Shown: positions 9,064 through 17,786, numbered from the stretch's first letter. The stretch is DNA of 64,000 bases from Novosphingobium sp. Chol11 (GCA_945906105.1 CAMDQO010000007.1:62001-126000), one strand, 5' to 3'. Notes: a model not told the origin generated them from the sequence alone. Numbers and translations are program-made.

Positions 9064-9801
9064 TTAGTAAACGCCGATCAACTTGGCACCGGCGATGATC
9101 AGCACCACGCCAAGCGCGCGCACCACCATCACCGTCTTGAACCTGATCCCCGCCGTGGTGCCGACCAGCCCGCCAGCCAAGGCAGCGCCTGCGTAAAGTG
9201 GTAGCGAAGCGGGCAGCTCTTGCAGCGACGTCAGGTTGCCCAGCAGGCCTGAAGCCGAATTGGCAAGGATGAACAGCGCCGCAACGCCCGATGTCTGCTT
9301 GGGCGCGCACCAGGCCATGAACAGCAGCAACGGCGATAGGAAAATTCCGCCGCCGGTACCGGTAAGGCCGGACAGGAAGCCGATCACCGTCCCGGCAAGA
9401 ATGGCCGGCATGATCGGCGGATCGGAAGTTTCACTCTCGGCAGCCAGATGCTTTGGCCACAGCATCCGCACCGCCGAAAACCACAGTATGACGCCGACCA
9501 GTGGCCGATAAAAATGGCCGGGCAAGACAATCGCGCCGCCCAGAAAGGCAAAGGGCAATGCTCCGAGCAGAAATGGCCAGAGCACCCGCCAGCGGAACAG
9601 CCCGGCCCGCAGATAACGGATGCTGCCCAGCGAAGCGACGACGATGTTGAGCACCAGCGCGGTTGGCTTCATCGACGCTGCTGGCACTCCATAAAGCGCC
9701 ATCAGGGCGATATAGGCTGACGAGCCGCCGTGGCCGACGCTCGAATAGAGCGCCGCTGCCAAAAATATCGAGAGCGCCAGTGCCAGATCAAGAGAAGCCA
9801 T
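9064..9801 (-). CDS. TauE/SafE (TSUP) family permease
   Basis: 245 residues with about eight hydrophobic segments and the paired family motifs SSVGHGGSSAYIALM near the N-terminus and GLTGTGGGIFLSPLLL in the second half. The family exports or imports sulfite, sulfonates, thiosulfate and similar small oxyanions or organosulfur acids; the ligand cannot be assigned. It starts 30 bases after the stop of the UGSC selenoprotein gene on the same strand, so it is the third gene of that operon. This suggests handling of a sulfur- or selenium-containing small molecule, but that is inference from context. The ribosome site is weak. Confidence 0.88.
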   Translation of the reverse strand: MASLDLALALSIFLAAALYSSVGHGGSSAYIALMALYGVPAASMKPTALVLNIVVASLGSIRYLRAGLFRWRVLWPFLLGALPFAFLGGAIVLPGHFYRPLVGVILWFSAVRMLWPKHLAAESETSDPPIMPAILAGTVIGFLSGLTGTGGGIFLSPLLLFMAWCAPKQTSGVAALFILANSASGLLGNLTSLQELPASLPLYAGAALAGGLVGTTAGIRFKTVMVVRALGVVLIIAGAKLIGVY

Positions 9802-9831
9802 GCGTTCAAAACAACGCGGCGGCCTAGCCTG

Positions 9832-11571
9832 TCAACCTTTACCGATCCGCTGTTCCCAATCCTGTGGCAACACGATCTGCTTCGCCACCGGGAAGCCTAG
9901 ATAGCCGTTGTGCGCAAAGGCCTGCGCGTTGGTGCGCAGCGGATCGCCCGAGACGAGCACCATGAAATCATCGGGGTGCATGACAATCGGCACCATGCGC
10001 TCGGGATCGTCGCTAGTCGCAAAAGCGCGCGGCAGGCGGCCCATATTGACCTGATGCTTGAGCGAGCCGATCTTGAATTCAGTCCAGGTGTTCATCATCG
10101 TCTCGACCCGGCCGGCTTTCATGCGGGCATGGTCATAGAGGTAGCGTTTGACGTCATCCTTGCTCCACCCGGCCTTGGCGATGGCTTCGGCAAGGATCGG
10201 ACTGATCACCAGCACCGGACGCAGCGTACCGAATGTCAGCCCGCCAACGGTGAAGGAAATCTCCCACCCGGTCTCCTTGGCGACACCATCCGCAAGGTAG
10301 GGCATCAGCAATTCGGGCGTGCTGCCGGTAACGGATGGCATGACATCGCCGCCCGTCAGACGCGTGATGGTGACGGTGTTGTCACCCGTCTTGAAGCCCA
10401 TATCCTCGCTGTTGGCGGGCCAGCCGATCTTGGCCAGCGCATCCTCGTTTTCGGCCAGCACGACGCGGAAGGTGTTGCCGAAGGTGCCCTTGTCAGTCTT
10501 GTGCAGACGGAAACCGGCGATGTTGCGCAGTGCCAGACGCCAGAACCGCCCGACACTGGTGTTGGGCTTGAAGCCATCACGCAGTACGCCCTGTTCGTAG
10601 TTGAACTTCAGATCCTTGATGATCGGACCGTTGAGGATGATCAGCGTTTCTGCACCCGGCGTATTGCCGCTGTGCTCTACGCCATATGTCGGATCGGCCA
10701 TCGCCTCACCAAGCGCGACGAGAATCGGCATATATTCCGGACGGCACCCGGCCATCACGCCGTTGGCTGCAATCGCCCATACAGTCACCGCGCGGCTTTC
10801 GGGCAGGACGATACCCAGCACTTCATCGGGATCGCGGTTAGTATAGCTCAGGAACGCCTCGATCTTCTCTATCGTCGGTGGAACGATGGGCAGGCCGTCG
10901 CTCCATTCACGATCATAGAAGAAGTCGTTCACGTCCTCGAAGCTGCCGGTGAAAACGATCTCGCGCGCAGTCGGCTCTGGTTCCAGCACGATTGTTTCGG
11001 GCTGCACCGTCAGGTTGGCGATCACCTCGGCGGCGGTCACTTCCATGGCGTTGCGGCGGATTTCCTCGACCGACTGCGTGCCGGGATGGCCGACAATCGT
11101 TGCTACCGGCATATTCGGATAGCCCAGCCCCACCGACGTGGCGGTAGCCTGCGTCAGGAACCCTTCGCAAACCAGCGAAGAGGTTGGAATTCCAGCTTTT
11201 TCACAAACCTCGCTTGCCCGCAACACGGCGGGCGTGCAAGAACCTCAGCAGGCCATACTTGATATGGCAGCATCAACCCCAAGCTCCTTGAAGCGTTGAG
11301 GCAGCGAGGCGAGAAGCTCCTTCTCATTGACGCCGTGAGTCGAGCCGAATTCGCGCCATGAGATGAATTTCACTTGCGGGTAAGTCTCACGCAGCTTGAC
11401 CTCAAGCGCGTCATAAATCTCGTCTCCGGCGAAGAGGTAATCCCACAGCTGCGCCACGGTCTTGCCGTTCAGTGTATCGAGGCGCTTGGCCAGCGGCCGC
11501 ATCTTCATCCGCCGCTCGCCGCAGGGCCAGACGACGGGATATTGGCCGTCCTGATTTGCCTTCTCAGCCAT
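9832..11571 (-). CDS. UGSC-family selenoprotein (in-frame UGA = selenocysteine 109)
   Basis: 579 residues if the UGA at 11247-11245 is read as selenocysteine. The ATG at 11571 has AGAGGA nine bases upstream. The frame runs 108 codons to ...SSMAC, then UGA, then GSCTPAVLRASEVC and on without a break to the stop at 9832. A gene caller that stops at UGA would report two fragments. The residues around the UGA form U-G-S-C, the name-giving motif of the UGSC (seleno)protein family. The N-terminal segment (PLAKRLDTLNGKTVAQLWDY and later PNMPVATIVGHPG) also fits that family. C17, C108, U109 and C112 could form a redox centre. From about residue 210 there is a further domain of about 370 residues (DREWSDGLPIVPPTIEKIE, TPGAETLIILNGP, SVTGSTPELLMPYLADG) that I do not recognise. 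The protein is probably a selenol-based reductase or thiol transferase. The reductase 18 bases upstream and the permease downstream are likely partners. The selA/B/C/D genes needed for decoding are not in this window. Confidence 0.87.
11213..11247 (-). promoter_or_regulatory. Candidate bacterial SECIS hairpin with the UGA
   Basis: Read on the minus strand, the UGA (11247-11245) is followed after 11 bases by a perfect 6-bp stem GCCCGC (11233-11228) / GCGGGC (11221-11216), closing the hexaloop CGUGUU. CUU (11240-11238) can pair with AAG (11215-11213) below a 4-base bulge. The loop begins 17 bases after the UGA and has a G at its second position. As I recall them, these match the criteria used for bacterial SECIS elements (loop 16-37 bases from UGA, G among the first two loop bases). 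SelB binding is inferred. Confidence 0.65.
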
Positions 11572-11589
11572 GATAATCCTCTTTCTACA

Positions 11590-12528
11590 TTACTTGCCAG
11601 CCAGCAGACGGTGCGCAGCCTCTGCGGCTGAGACGCCTTCTGCCATGGCTTCGATACCCGTGCCACCAAATCCGCTGCGCACCAGGCCAGCGGCGAAGAT
11701 TCTGGGATCGGCAGTCGTCAGCCCTGCTCCGGTGCGCACAAAACCGCATTCATCACGCAGCGCAGCGGGCAGAAAGCTCGAAACCGGCTCTACTCCGATG
11801 AAGGGAAACACGCCGTCGCAGGCCAGATCGCGCTGCGAACCGTCACGCAGATTGCGCAAGGTAATGCCCGTCACTTTGCCATCACCGACGATGGCGCAAA
11901 CTTCGCTATCCCAGACAAAATGCACATTCTCACGCCCATCAAGCTTGTCAGCATGTTCGCGGCGGGCTTTCAGAGGACTGTGGCTGACCAGCGTTACCTT
12001 GCCGCAGACCGCTGCCAAGGTCAGCGCCTCATGCACCGCGCCATCGCCGCCGCCGACCACAACCACGTGCTTGCCGAGATAGAAGGTGCCGTCGCAGGTG
12101 GCGCAGTGCGATACACCGCGCCCGGCAAATTCGGCTTCTCCAGGGACGCCCAGCTTGCGCAACCGCGCGCCCGAAGCGACGATCACGGCACCGGGGTAAT
12201 ATGAGCGCCCTTCCCCGTCGATCAGTTCCAGCCGCTCACCCGCGTCGATCCGCCTGACCGGCGTTTCGACAATGCGGACACCCATTTTTTTCGCTTGCTC
12301 GTAAAGATGCATGGCAAGGTCTTGGCCAGACCATGTACCGGGAAACGGTAGATCATCAACTTCACCGATGGTGGAAACCAGCCCGCCGTAAAGCCCGCTA
12401 CCCTCAAACAGCGTGACCAGCCGCCCGATCCGCGCGGCATGGCGCGCTGCGGAAAGCCCTGCCAGCCCGCCGCCAATAACCGCAATCTCTTCCAGATTTT
12501 TGAGCGGCCGCGTTACCATCGGAGCCAC
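11590..12528 (-). CDS. Thioredoxin reductase-like FAD/NAD(P) oxidoreductase
   Basis: 312 residues from a GTG at 12528; an ATG at 12519 is an alternative with better spacing to GGGAG. It has the two-nucleotide-domain plan of low-molecular-weight thioredoxin reductases: FAD motif VIGGGLAGLSA (about 17-27), redox-active SHCATCDGTFY (C142, C145), second dinucleotide motif VVVGGGDGAVHEA (about 157-168), and a C-terminal FAD contact IFAAGLVRSG. It is first in an operon with the UGSC selenoprotein (18-base gap) and the TSUP permease. I infer that it passes electrons from NAD(P)H to the selenoprotein, as TrxR-type enzymes do for other selenoenzymes. It is not necessarily the housekeeping TrxB. Confidence 0.88.
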   Translation of the reverse strand: MAPMVTRPLKNLEEIAVIGGGLAGLSAARHAARIGRLVTLFEGSGLYGGLVSTIGEVDDLPFPGTWSGQDLAMHLYEQAKKMGVRIVETPVRRIDAGERLELIDGEGRSYYPGAVIVASGARLRKLGVPGEAEFAGRGVSHCATCDGTFYLGKHVVVVGGGDGAVHEALTLAAVCGKVTLVSHSPLKARREHADKLDGRENVHFVWDSEVCAIVGDGKVTGITLRNLRDGSQRDLACDGVFPFIGVEPVSSFLPAALRDECGFVRTGAGLTTADPRIFAAGLVRSGFGGTGIEAMAEGVSAAEAAHRLLAGK

Positions 12529-12746
12529 ATTCTCCCATTCGTATTTTTATTGAACAGGTGATCAGCACAAGCAGGAGCACCGCGCAAGCCCCAAGATCCG
12601 TAACACCCATCCCGTCACGCCATTTTTCACAAACTTATGCAGAAGATGCGCGCCATTGTCTGCACCACTTGCTGAATCCGCATTGCCTTGTGCTTCGCCT
12701 TAAACCATGGCGGTGCCAACACAGTTGATAGTGGGTAGCTAATACG

Positions 12747-13229
12747 ATGATCGACGCGGCACTATTCCGGCAGGTTTTGGGCCATTACCCCACTGGCGTC
12801 AGTGTGATTACCGCGCTCGATGAAAATAGCGTGCCGGTGGGTATGGTGGTCGGCACATTCACCTCGGTCTCGCTCGATCCGCCGCTGGTGGGCTTCCTGC
12901 CAGACAAGCGCTCGTCCTCCTGGCCGTTGATCGAAGCCGCAGGTCACTTTTGCGTCAACGTTCTCGCCAGCGATCAGAAATCCCTGTGCGCGCAGCTGGC
13001 AAAATCCGGGCCGGACAAGTTCACCGGGGTCGATTTCGCCATCTCGCAGCATAATCTTCCAGTTCTGGCAGAAGCTCTGGTGGCAATCGAATGTCAGCTT
13101 CATTCGGTGACAGAAGCTGGCGATCACTGGTTTGTGCTGGGTGCGGTGCTTGGGCTTGAAGCCAAACGTGATGCTGATCCGATGCTGTTTCACAAAGGAC
13201 GCTACGGCGGATTTGCCGAGATCGCCTGA
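12747..13229 (+). CDS. Flavin reductase-domain protein
   Basis: 160 residues of the flavin reductase-like FMN-binding split-barrel family that feeds reduced flavin to two-component monooxygenases. Visible signatures are ALFRQVLGHYPTGVSVITA, VGTFTSVSLDPPLVGFLPDK, CVNVLASDQ and the C-terminal FHKGRYGGFA. No oxygenase partner is adjacent: the next gene is an SDR. A possible partner is the luciferase-like oxidoreductase at 24.2 kb, but this is only a guess. It is divergent from the TrxR-selenoprotein operon across 218 bases in which I see no clear regulatory site. Confidence 0.88.
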   Translation: MIDAALFRQVLGHYPTGVSVITALDENSVPVGMVVGTFTSVSLDPPLVGFLPDKRSSSWPLIEAAGHFCVNVLASDQKSLCAQLAKSGPDKFTGVDFAISQHNLPVLAEALVAIECQLHSVTEAGDHWFVLGAVLGLEAKRDADPMLFHKGRYGGFAEIA

Positions 13230-13322
13230 GCGCATCAGCTGTAACTTGACAGCGCGGGCGGCAACTGCTGTTCACCTGTTCAGTTGTCGCCGTTATACCA
13301 ACGGCGCGGGAGAGATTCTGAC

Positions 13323-14075
13323 ATGACACGTTCGCTCAGCGGCAGGGTTGCCGTCGTCACCGGTGCTGGTTCGGGCATTGGCCGCGCAATCGCCAAGCGC
13401 CTTGCCGAAGATACTGCCAAGATCGCCATCTGGGACATAAACTTTGCCGGTGCCGAAGAAACCGCGCAGATGATCCGCGATGCAGGTGGCACTGCCATCG
13501 CCATCAACGCCGATTGCTCTGACAAAGCCGCCATTCAGGCCGCCGCTGCACAGACCCGCAAGGAACTGGGCAAGATCGCCATTCTGGTGAACAACGCTGG
13601 CATTGCCCCGTTTACGCCGTTCCTGGAAATCGAAGATGATCTGTTCGACAAGGTAATCCGCATCAATCTGCGCGGGCCATACCTCGTTACGAAGGAAGTG
13701 CTGCCCGATATGCTTGAGGCCGGCTGGGGCCGGGTGATCAACATCACCTCGTCATCGGTGCAATCGGGGTCGTTCGGTCAGGGGCATTATGTGTCGTCAA
13801 AGGGCGGTCTGGTCGGCATGACCAAGGCGCTGGCGCTCGAATTTGCCGCTTCTGGCGTCACCGTCAACATGATCCCGCCGGGCTTCATCGACACCCCGAT
13901 GCTGCGCGGCGCACCGGTCGATGTCGATGCCTTCACCAAGACCCTGCCGATGAAGCGCATCGGCCAGCCTGAGGATATCGCCGCCGCGGCTGCCTATCTC
14001 GCCTCCGAAGAAGCCAGCTATATCACCGGGCAGACGATCAGCACTAACGGCGGGCGCTATATGGGTTCGCATTAG
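13323..14075 (+). CDS. SDR family NAD(P)-dependent oxidoreductase
   Basis: 250 residues from the ATG at 13323, preceded by GGGAGAG. Classical SDR: TGAGSGIGRAIA cofactor motif, LVNNAGIAPF, serine region NITSSSVQSG, catalytic HYVSSKGGL, and C-terminal ITGQTISTNGG. It resembles FabG-like 3-hydroxyacyl or alcohol dehydrogenases; the substrate is unknown. It lies about 90 bases after the flavin reductase on the same strand, so they may be cotranscribed. The downstream side is the intergenic element at 14.1 kb. Confidence 0.88.
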   Translation: MTRSLSGRVAVVTGAGSGIGRAIAKRLAEDTAKIAIWDINFAGAEETAQMIRDAGGTAIAINADCSDKAAIQAAAAQTRKELGKIAILVNNAGIAPFTPFLEIEDDLFDKVIRINLRGPYLVTKEVLPDMLEAGWGRVINITSSSVQSGSFGQGHYVSSKGGLVGMTKALALEFAASGVTVNMIPPGFIDTPMLRGAPVDVDAFTKTLPMKRIGQPEDIAAAAAYLASEEASYITGQTISTNGGRYMGSH

Positions 14076-14126
14076 ATTTCATCGAATCGTCATTGCGCTC
14101 TGGACCGAAGTAGAAAAACATCAGGC

Positions 14127-14281
14127 CTGTCCTACAGGAGCGAAAATTGACATATTCTGCAGGCTCTTTGAAAGTCTGAAGATCAATTTGCTGCTAAAAG
14201 CGGACATGTGTCCGTTTTTTCGGGATATAATGCTGATATTACGTAATAATATACCCGGACAGGGTGTCCGCCCTGTCCGCT
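14127..14281 (+). repeat. Intergenic hairpin element, copy A
   Basis: A non-coding stretch between two convergent genes, clearly related to copy B at 37059-37213. The best block (14159-14188 against 37091-37120) is identical at 25 of 30 positions and ends TGAAGATCAATT. Copy A has a hairpin CGGAC-ATGT-GTCCG (14201-14214) followed by six Ts, so it looks like a terminator on the plus strand. It also has a perfect 9-bp stem CGGACAGGG (14256-14264) / CCCTGTCCG (14271-14279). It could be a bidirectional terminator, a dispersed REP-like repeat or a small RNA gene. Confidence 0.6.
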
Positions 14282-14328
14282 TTACGCTGTGAGCCACAGG
14301 AGCGTGATGGCAATAACGAAGCAACTGG

Positions 14329-15405
14329 TTACCCGACAACTTCACACAAATCAGCGGGCGATGATCTTTCGATCATCCCGTATGCCACTTGCCCGTCCCA
14401 GGTGAATTTCACCCCGCCCTGATTGTTGTTGAAGCCGTTCACACCCGGATTGCCCATGTGGAACGTGCCGTTGACCGTGACGCCTTCGATCCGCGTAATG
14501 CCAAGCTCGGATTCGAACTCGACTGACACATCATCGCCGCGCGGCATGATGCGGCGCAGGAACGGGATGTTGCGCGCTTTGGCCGGAATGAACCGCCCAT
14601 CCACATAGAGATAGGCGTTGTTATAGGTATCTTCCGGTTCCTCGCCTTCAATCGGCGGATAGGCGATGTAACCAAAGGCGCGGCCATCTGGGAACACGGC
14701 TTCTTGCCAGCAATGCCCCCGGAACGCGCCCATGGGCCGCACGCTCTGGCGGCGAATGCGCGAGCCAAGGCATCTGAAGTCGCGCGTTTCGCCATCCAGC
14801 TTCATGGTGCCAGTGCCGCGAAAACAGTGTTCAACCCGCCAGCCATAACCCATCGATCCCGCATCAGCCCGCTCACGCTCCGTCATACCAGCCAGCTTTT
14901 CCGCGCGGTAATCCTGAACCCATGCCGGGGTGACCATTTCCAGATCGACCGACCATGATACCGCCACGCGCTTGCGGTGTTCCAGCCCTTTGCTGCGGCC
15001 CGGATCGGCATAGACACCAAATTCCCCGCGAATCTGTTCCTCGACCCGGCCTTCCCACGCCTCGCCTTCATAGGAGACGGTCCAGCGGCGGAATGGCTCG
15101 ACGCAGCGGAATATCAGGCCGTCACTGCCCAGCGTATCGGCAAGGCCCGACGCGCCAACCGAAGGAACAGTGGTGCCAACCTTGCTCTCACGCAGCACGC
15201 GGCCATCTTTGAAGGCCACGTTCATGTCATAGCGGTGTGTGTCCCACAGCGCGCCCTGCGCCTCAATACCGACGCGCGGGAGGGCAAACTCGCCGTTCTC
15301 CTCGAATATCCACACCGAGGCGCTTTCGCGCATCTCGGGGTCTTCGGGTTTGGCTGGAAACATATAGTCGATTTCGCTTGGCAGCCCGCCAGTCCAGTCA
15401 GTCAT
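14329..15405 (-). CDS. Uncharacterised protein, possibly CrtC-like two-lipocalin fold
   Basis: 358 residues from the ATG at 15405 with GGGAGA upstream. I do not recognise firm motifs. The composition is soluble, rich in Trp, Tyr and Gly, with many beta-strand-like segments (GGLPSEIDYMFPAKPEDPE at the start, MGYGWRVEHCFRGTGTMKL in the middle, NGTFHMGNPGVNGFNNNQGG near the end). Proteins of this sort (DUF7064/7065, distant from hydroxyneurosporene hydratases) occur beside SDR, P450 and acyl-CoA genes in sphingomonads and mycobacteria. A role in binding or hydrating an isoprenoid or steroid-like substrate is speculation. About 90 bases separate it from the upstream SDR on the same strand. Confidence 0.6.
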   Translation of the reverse strand: MTDWTGGLPSEIDYMFPAKPEDPEMRESASVWIFEENGEFALPRVGIEAQGALWDTHRYDMNVAFKDGRVLRESKVGTTVPSVGASGLADTLGSDGLIFRCVEPFRRWTVSYEGEAWEGRVEEQIRGEFGVYADPGRSKGLEHRKRVAVSWSVDLEMVTPAWVQDYRAEKLAGMTERERADAGSMGYGWRVEHCFRGTGTMKLDGETRDFRCLGSRIRRQSVRPMGAFRGHCWQEAVFPDGRAFGYIAYPPIEGEEPEDTYNNAYLYVDGRFIPAKARNIPFLRRIMPRGDDVSVEFESELGITRIEGVTVNGTFHMGNPGVNGFNNNQGGVKFTWDGQVAYGMIERSSPADLCEVVG

Positions 15406-15493
15406 CACGCTGTCTCCCAATGCTCGTTGGGACGCATGGTGAAGCAACGGGCAGCGCTGACAAGTCGCCCCCGCGATGCCTTATCGGTTGAAG

Positions 15494-16330
15494 CTATTCC
15501 CCCAGCACCCGCGCCCGCGCATCCATGATGTCCGCCAGATGATTGACCGGATCGCCCGCCGTCACCCCGGCCTCGACCGGCATGACTATCCCGGTGATCT
15601 GCCGCGCGCGGTCGCTGGCGAGGAACAGCGCGGCCTGTGCGCAGTCTTCCGGCTCACCGCGCCGCTTGATGATCTGGTTGGAAAGGTAAACCGCATCAAT
15701 CTCACTCTCCAGCTGGACAATCTTGTCATTGGACGCGCCCTGCTGGAACGAGGACAGCTGGGTGCGGATATGCCCCGGCACAAGGCAGTTCACCCGGATG
15801 CCATAACGGCCAAGATCAATCGCCGCAGACTTGCTGAACTGGTTGAGCGCCGCCTTGGAGGCGCGGTAGGTCATCATCGCGTGGCCTGCGAGCAACCCGG
15901 CAATCGAGGAGTTTTGCAAGATCACCCCGCCGCCATGATCCTTCATGTGCCGCGCCGCAATCTGTGTGCCGAGCATTGGGCCGAGCACATTGACCCGCAT
16001 CACCCGGTCAAAATCATCGAGCTTGTCATCGATGAAATCGGGATAGGCACCGCAGGACATGCCGGCATTGTTGAACATGATATGCAAGGCCCCAAAGTGC
16101 GAAACGGCAAGGTCCACTGCCGCCTGCACCTGATCGCGGTTGGAAACATCGGTACGAATGAACACCGCGTCATCGCCAAGGCTGTCCGCCAGCGCCTGAC
16201 CGCCAGCCTCGTCCATATCGGCGATGACCACTTTCGCGCCTTCCAGCACGAAAAGCTCCACAGAGGCGCGGCCAATCCCGCTGGCCCCGCCCGTAATAAC
16301 TGCAACTTTGCCCGCCAGTTCCTGTGCCAA
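15494..16330 (-). CDS. SDR family oxidoreductase
   Basis: 278 residues. Classical SDR with TGGASGIGRASVEL, IADMDEAGG (acidic end of strand 2, so NAD is likely), FNNAGMSCGAY, serine region QNSSIAGLLAG and catalytic TYRASKAAL. A roughly 20-residue C-terminal extension follows the usual end. It begins 11 bases after the P450 stop on the same strand, so the P450 product (an alcohol) is a plausible substrate. Confidence 0.88.
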   Translation of the reverse strand: MAQELAGKVAVITGGASGIGRASVELFVLEGAKVVIADMDEAGGQALADSLGDDAVFIRTDVSNRDQVQAAVDLAVSHFGALHIMFNNAGMSCGAYPDFIDDKLDDFDRVMRVNVLGPMLGTQIAARHMKDHGGGVILQNSSIAGLLAGHAMMTYRASKAALNQFSKSAAIDLGRYGIRVNCLVPGHIRTQLSSFQQGASNDKIVQLESEIDAVYLSNQIIKRRGEPEDCAQAALFLASDRARQITGIVMPVEAGVTAGDPVNHLADIMDARARVLGE

Positions 16331-16341
16331 GTTCCGGCTCC

Positions 16342-17643
16342 TTAAGCGCTGCGGCGCGTGAATGTGATCGGCAGCTTTTCTATCGTTCTGGTGGCCACCG
16401 TGGGCACAAAGCGCACGTCTTCAGGTGCAATCGCCAGCTTGATATTGTCCATCCGCCGGGCAATCTCGCGCGCCATGACCTTTACTTCCATGCGCGCAAG
16501 GGCAAGGCCGACACAGCGATGCACGCCGCCGCCAAAGGCCACGTGCCGGCCAATATTGGGCCGATCAATGTCGAAGCTGCGCGGATCGGGGAAAACTTCT
16601 TCCTGATCGTTGGCCGAGCCATAGACCAGCAGCAAATGCGCGCCTTCGGGCAGCGTGATACCGCCGAGTTCAACCTCGCGGGTGGTCATACGCGAAAGCG
16701 CCCGCACAGGAGGTTCAAGCCGCAGCAGTTCCTCGACAAAGCGGGTCATCTTGCGCTCATCGTCCACTGAATCTTTGAGCAGCTGCGCCACATCAGGCCG
16801 TGTCGCCAGGATGAAGAACAGGTTGCTGATGGCGGTGGCAGTCGTGTCATTCCCGGCAATCAGCATCGCCCGCACGAGGCTGACCGCTTCGTCAAAGGTC
16901 AGCGTCTCCACCGTGCCATCGGGCATAGGGATTTTGGCGTGAACAATGTCAGAAATCATATCTTCGCCGGGATTGGCTTCGCGTGCGCGCATCTTGCCGA
17001 TCAGATAGTGCTGAAGATCGCAGATCTCGCGTGCCGCCTCGACCATTTGTTCGCGGTTCTGCATCCGCCCAATCTGGGCCGTGACCGCCACTGACCAGCG
17101 CGAAATCTTGTCCTCCATGCCATGATCGAGCCCCAGCTGTTCAACGATCACGCGGATGGTGAGCGGCACGGCAATCTCTTTCACTGCATCGGCCGCGCCC
17201 TTATCGGCGACGCTTTCCAGCAGATCGACCACCGTTTCCTGAATCCGCGGCTCAAGATCTTTCACCCGGTGCGCCGTAAAAGCGTTCTCCATCAGCTTGC
17301 GGATGCGTGTATGATAGGGCGGGTCCGACATGATCGCATCGGGGAAATAGCCGCCACCATCGCGGCGCAGGATGTCCTGATACTCATCCTGCATGCCGCG
17401 CGCCTGCTGGGTGTGATACCCCTTGTTGACCGAAAAGGTCAGCGGATCGGCCTGAACAGCAAGGATATCCTCGTGCCGGGTCACCAGCCAGGAATTGAGC
17501 GTTGGATCAAGGTGAACCGGATCGCCATGGCGCAGCGCCCGGTAAAAAGCATGCGGCTGCGCCTGAACGGCAGGATCGGCAAGAGTAGCGCTGGCGATCA
17601 GTTCCTGTTCTGCGGGGGTAAGGGTTGCTGAATCGGCTGACAT
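16342..17643 (-). CDS. Cytochrome P450
   Basis: 433 residues from the ATG at 17643; no membrane anchor, as in soluble bacterial class I P450s. The heme-binding loop FGGGVHRCVG places the thiolate cysteine at about residue 377. The oxygen-activation helix has AGNDTTATA and the ExxR pair is in EELLRLEPPVRALSR. It introduces an oxygen atom into a hydrophobic substrate. A [2Fe-2S] ferredoxin gene lies about 140 bases upstream on the same strand and is the natural electron donor; no ferredoxin reductase is in the cluster. A following SDR could oxidise the alcohol formed. The exact CYP family would need a search. Confidence 0.93.
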   Translation of the reverse strand: MSADSATLTPAEQELIASATLADPAVQAQPHAFYRALRHGDPVHLDPTLNSWLVTRHEDILAVQADPLTFSVNKGYHTQQARGMQDEYQDILRRDGGGYFPDAIMSDPPYHTRIRKLMENAFTAHRVKDLEPRIQETVVDLLESVADKGAADAVKEIAVPLTIRVIVEQLGLDHGMEDKISRWSVAVTAQIGRMQNREQMVEAAREICDLQHYLIGKMRAREANPGEDMISDIVHAKIPMPDGTVETLTFDEAVSLVRAMLIAGNDTTATAISNLFFILATRPDVAQLLKDSVDDERKMTRFVEELLRLEPPVRALSRMTTREVELGGITLPEGAHLLLVYGSANDQEEVFPDPRSFDIDRPNIGRHVAFGGGVHRCVGLALARMEVKVMAREIARRMDNIKLAIAPEDVRFVPTVATRTIEKLPITFTRRSA

Positions 17644-17786
17644 GCGTTGATCCTGTCCTTGCGCGGCCACCGGCTGATGCTGCGGCTCATTATATCTCTG
17701 TCACCACAGTGCGATGAGAAGTCGTGAGCCGCCATGGCCTCTTTGGAATCGACGCTTGCCTAACACGGCAAGTGCCCCCCTTGTAA

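Noticed and set aside
9910-11262. Long plus-strand open frame opposite the selenoprotein gene
   Set aside because: It is the antisense shadow of a GC-rich coding region; no ribosome site or family signature.
11226-11571. Two separate genes, a 108-residue protein and a 464-residue protein starting at GTG 11226
   Set aside because: The frame continues across the UGA, the second part has no ribosome site, and the UGA falls in the family's U-G-S-C motif.
12529-12746. Promoter or riboswitch between the reductase operon and the flavin reductase
   Set aside because: No convincing -35/-10 pair, palindrome or conserved riboswitch core could be made out.
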